Shown here one piece after another: positions 4,450-7,145 of a stretch of DNA of 7,145 bases. Origin of the DNA: Bacillota bacterium (lineage in GTDB: Bacteria > Bacillota > Sulfobacillia > JAJZYS01 > JAJYTV01); contig JAJZIE010000123.1 in assembly GCA_021810725.1 (NCBI GenBank), positions 1-7,145 on the forward strand, in the 5' to 3' direction. The translations under genes and the position numbers were made by a program. How positions within the stretch are numbered: position 1 is the stretch's first letter; the number at the start of each line of letters is the position of its first letter. The notes beneath the pieces were generated by a model. The model did no database searches. It was not told the DNA's origin and was given only the letters and a program-made list of their open reading frames with translations.

Positions 4450-7142
4450 ACGCTGACCCTCGTCTCCTCGATGTAGGCCGCGGCCTGCGCCACGGCCGCG
4501 CCGGCGTGCAGGATCGACTCCGGGATGTCCTTGGCGCCGGATGCCGCCCCGGCCACGAAGACGCCGCGGATCGACGTCTCGCCCGGGCTCAGGTCCTCGT
4601 CGGTCTCCTCGACGTAGTAGTAGGCGTCGTGGCTGAGCTCGTCGCCCGCAAAGAGCCGACGGGTGTCGAGGTTCGGCTGCACGCCCACCGCCAGCACGAC
4701 GAGATCGAACTCCTCCTCGCGCGCGCCTCCTCCGTCCTCGATGCTCTCGTAGCGGACAATGAGGTTGCCGTTCTGCAGCTCCCGGATTTCGGAGATGCGG
4801 CCCTTGATGAAGTTGACGCCCATGGCCTTCGACTGCACGTAGAACTCGTCGTAGCCCTTGCCGGCGGTCCTGACGTCGATCGTGAAGACGGTGACGTCGG
4901 CGGTCGGCAGGTTGCCCATGATCAGCTGGTTCTGCTTGATCGAGTACATGCAGCAGATCTTGGAGCAGAGCGGGTTGCCTACGGTCTCATCCCGGGATCC
5001 CGTGCACATCACGTAGGCGATGCGGTCCGGAATCCGGCCGTCGCCCGGGCGCAGCACCTTGTTGTAAGGCCTCGTCGGCGCGAGCAGCCGGTCCATCTGC
5101 ATCCCCGTGATGACGTTCTTGAAGCGACCGTAGCCGTACTGGGGCTTGAGATCCGCCGGGAAGAGCTTGAAGCCTGTGGAGACGATCACCGTCCCCACCT
5201 CCGCCTCGATGGTCTCTGGCCGCATGTCGAGGTGGATGGCATCCGCGGGGCAGGTGTTCACGCATTCGTGGCACTCGGAGCAGACGCCGCAGTCGAGGCA
5301 GCGCCCGGCGCTGTAGTGTGCCTCGTCCTCCGTGAGGGGAGCTTCGAGCTCGTGGAAGTCCCTGGGCTCCGCCAGGGTCTCCTTGCCGGAGAGCAGCGGA
5401 TCCTTGCGGCTGTGGCTCTTCTGCCGGCGCAGCACGTCCGCCGGTTCGACCTTTGGCATGCGGGCATCGAACGCGTCGGCCTCGAAGTCCTCGCCGCGCA
5501 GGTAGCGGTCGATCATGTACGCGGCGCGCCGACCCGATCCCACCGCCTGCGTGATCATCGTCGCGCCCATGACGACGTCACCGCACGCGAAGATGTAGGG
5601 AACGGAACTCTGCAGTGTCTGCTTGTCGGTCGCGACCGTCCGGTTGCGCTGCAGTCGCACCGTGCCGCCGAACGCCTCCGTGTCCGGGCCCATGCCGATC
5701 GCCACGATCACGGCGTCGCAGCTGAGTTCCCTGCGCACTGTCTCGTCGTACGCGGGGCTGAAGCGCCCAGCTTCGTCGAAGACCTGGGTGCAGCGCTTCA
5801 GCGCGATCCCGGCCACTCCGCCTTCGCCAAGCACCGAGGCGACGCCCCAGCCGTCGTGCAGCACGACGCCCTCCGCGATGGCCTCGTCGATCTCCCAGTC
5901 GAACGCCGGCATCTCCCGTCGCTGCTCCAGGCAGACCTGCTCCACCGTGGCGCCCAGCCGCCGCGCCGAGCGTGCTGCGTCGATCGCGACGTTACCGCCT
6001 CCGACCACGACTACGTGCTTGCCGCCAAGGCTGCCGGCACGACCCAGCTTCGTATCCTCGAGGAACCTGAGCGCAGGCACGACCCCCTGCAGGTCCTCGC
6101 CGGCGACGCCAAGGCGGCCGCTTCGCGGCGTCCCCGTCGCGACGAGCACAGCATCGAAGCCGGAGGCGTGCAGAGCCTCGAGGTCGTCGACGCGGTGACC
6201 GACCTCGATCTCGACGCCGATGTCCCGCAGGTTCTGGACGTCCTGCGCCACGACGTCGCCCGGCAGCCGGTAGGCCGGGATGGTGAGCGCGAGCGCGCCG
6301 CCCGGGACGGACGCGGCCTCGAACACCTTGACACCGTAGCCCATGAGCCTGAGCTGCCAGGCGGCCGTCAGCCCCGCGGGCCCGGAGCCGACGATGGCGA
6401 TCCGCTTGCCCTGGTCCGCCTGGGGTTGCACGCCGAGCGGCCGTCCGGAAGCGTAATGCGTGTCCGCGATGAAGCGCTTGATGCGCCTGATCGGCACCGG
6501 CCCCTCGAGGCTGCCGCGCGAGCACTCTTCCTCGCAGGGCGCGAAGCAGGCGCGTCCGAGGCTGCCCACGAGCGGCGTCGTCTCGAGGATCAGGTTGAAG
6601 GCCTTTTCGTACTCGCCGCTGCGCGTGAGCGATACGTAGCCGTGCGCCTTGATGCCGGCCGGGCACGTGAACGTGCAGGGCGACGTCCCGGGCCGGTCGA
6701 CGACCGCCTTCTTCGGCACGGCCTGCGGAAACGCGATGTACGCGGCCCGCCGCGCCACGAGATCGGAGTTGAACTGGTCCGGCACCGCGACCGTGCAGGC
6801 CATTTCACACTGCTGGCAGCCGGTGCACGCGTCCTCGTCCACGAAGCGCGGATTCTTGCGGATGGTGGCGTGGAAGCGCCCGCTCGGATCCCGCTCGATC
6901 TGCTCGACCTCGGCATAGGTCAGGACCTTGATGTTCGGGTGATGGATCGTCGCGGCCATCTTCGGCGTCGAGATGCAACTGGCGCAGTCCAGGGTGGGGA
7001 ACACCTTGCTCAGCAGGATCATCTTCCCGCCGATCGAGGCCTCCTTCTCCACCACCAGCACCTTGTACCCCATGTCCCCCAGCTTGAGGGCCGACTCCAT
7101 GCCGCCGATGCCGCTGCCGACCACGAGTGCGTCGTAGTCCAT
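4446..7142 (-). CDS. hdrA: HdrA flavoprotein with an inserted GltD-like NAD(P)H oxidoreductase module
   Basis: An 898-residue fusion. Residues 1-145 are the first half of an HdrA FAD domain: GSGIGG (9-14), GGKM (38-41), the CASC pair (C53, C56) and an inserted ferredoxin (C106, C109, C112, C116). Residues 146-560 form a GltD-like module: an N-terminal Fe-S domain (C156, C160, C199, C203, C207), an FAD motif GSGPAG (252-257), a dinucleotide motif GGGNVAIDAARSARRLGA (381-398) and ACGD...ITQAVGSG (519-537). Next comes a cysteine cluster CX2CX2CX2CX2CX3C (615-631). The second HdrA half follows: VSTGF (654-658), C713, C726, C730-C731, and a C-terminal GVFVAGAASGAKDIPESI. It lacks the HdrA N-terminal domain carried by the neighbouring HdrA. 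It likely moves electrons between NAD(P)H and the Hdr complex (inference). The ATG at 7142 is three bases from the edge, so its ribosome binding site is not visible and a longer start is possible, although FAD binding begins at residue 4. Confidence 0.9.
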   Translation of the reverse strand: MDYDALVVGSGIGGMESALKLGDMGYKVLVVEKEASIGGKMILLSKVFPTLDCASCISTPKMAATIHHPNIKVLTYAEVEQIERDPSGRFHATIRKNPRFVDEDACTGCQQCEMACTVAVPDQFNSDLVARRAAYIAFPQAVPKKAVVDRPGTSPCTFTCPAGIKAHGYVSLTRSGEYEKAFNLILETTPLVGSLGRACFAPCEEECSRGSLEGPVPIRRIKRFIADTHYASGRPLGVQPQADQGKRIAIVGSGPAGLTAAWQLRLMGYGVKVFEAASVPGGALALTIPAYRLPGDVVAQDVQNLRDIGVEIEVGHRVDDLEALHASGFDAVLVATGTPRSGRLGVAGEDLQGVVPALRFLEDTKLGRAGSLGGKHVVVVGGGNVAIDAARSARRLGATVEQVCLEQRREMPAFDWEIDEAIAEGVVLHDGWGVASVLGEGGVAGIALKRCTQVFDEAGRFSPAYDETVRRELSCDAVIVAIGMGPDTEAFGGTVRLQRNRTVATDKQTLQSSVPYIFACGDVVMGATMITQAVGSGRRAAYMIDRYLRGEDFEADAFDARMPKVEPADVLRRQKSHSRKDPLLSGKETLAEPRDFHELEAPLTEDEAHYSAGRCLDCGVCSECHECVNTCPADAIHLDMRPETIEAEVGTVIVSTGFKLFPADLKPQYGYGRFKNVITGMQMDRLLAPTRPYNKVLRPGDGRIPDRIAYVMCTGSRDETVGNPLCSKICCMYSIKQNQLIMGNLPTADVTVFTIDVRTAGKGYDEFYVQSKAMGVNFIKGRISEIRELQNGNLIVRYESIEDGGGAREEEFDLVVLAVGVQPNLDTRRLFAGDELSHDAYYYVEETDEDLSPGETSIRGVFVAGAASGAKDIPESILHAGAAVAQAAAYIEETRVSV

Positions 7143-7145
7143 GGC

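Noticed and set aside
3121..4476. Long plus-strand open frame (451 codons) opposite the HdrA gene
   Set aside because: It is antisense to a gene with clear HdrA motifs, has low-complexity composition rich in V, A, L, D and R with no recognisable domain, and is explained by GC-biased third positions.
1..7145. CRISPR array, tRNA, rRNA or riboswitch
   Set aside because: No regularly spaced repeats, tRNA cloverleaf or rRNA-like segments were seen; nearly all bases are accounted for by coding sequence and short gaps.

Overview
The window is GC-rich bacterial (possibly archaeal) DNA. Every supported gene lies on the minus strand, so transcription runs from right to left. Codon use is strongly GC-biased, which produces long antisense shadow ORFs. 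The Fe-S content (heterodisulfide-reductase-like subunits with many cluster-binding cysteines) points to an anaerobic or microaerobic metabolism. The phylum cannot be fixed from the window alone; GC-rich anaerobic lineages such as some Actinobacteria, Chloroflexi or Desulfobacterota-like groups are plausible guesses only.

Right to left: (1) 7142-4446 encodes an 898-residue HdrA-type flavoprotein whose HdrA fold is interrupted by a complete GltD-like NAD(P)H:FAD oxidoreductase module. (2) 4449-2719 encodes a second, 576-residue HdrA with the HdrA N-terminal domain and two C-terminal [4Fe-4S] ferredoxin motifs. (3) 2717-2469 encodes an 82-residue winged-helix-like protein. (4) 2469-2167 encodes a short soluble HdrC with two [4Fe-4S] motifs. 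(5) 2153-1194 encodes an HdrB/HdrD-type CCG protein with one intact and one cysteine-free CCG domain. (6) 1108-695 encodes a DsrE-family small protein. The first five genes overlap or lie within 13 bases of each other and have good Shine-Dalgarno sequences, so they form a tight operon whose promoter lies beyond the right edge. dsrE follows after an 85-base gap containing a hairpin and probably belongs to the same transcript.

Downstream are a hairpin that may end the operon (649-674), a second small winged-helix-like protein (567-313), another hairpin across that gene's stop codon (290-330), and the 5' part of an IS4-family transposase gene (246 to the left edge).

Working model (inference): the two HdrA proteins divide the usual HdrA functions between them. 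The GltD module exchanges electrons with NAD(P)H, and the flavins and Fe-S chain pass them through HdrC to the single non-cubane cluster site of HdrB. The DsrE protein may present a sulfur-bound or thiol substrate. No hydrogenase, MvhD, formate dehydrogenase, membrane subunit, TusA or lipoate-binding protein is encoded in the window, so the partner and the physiological substrate are unknown.
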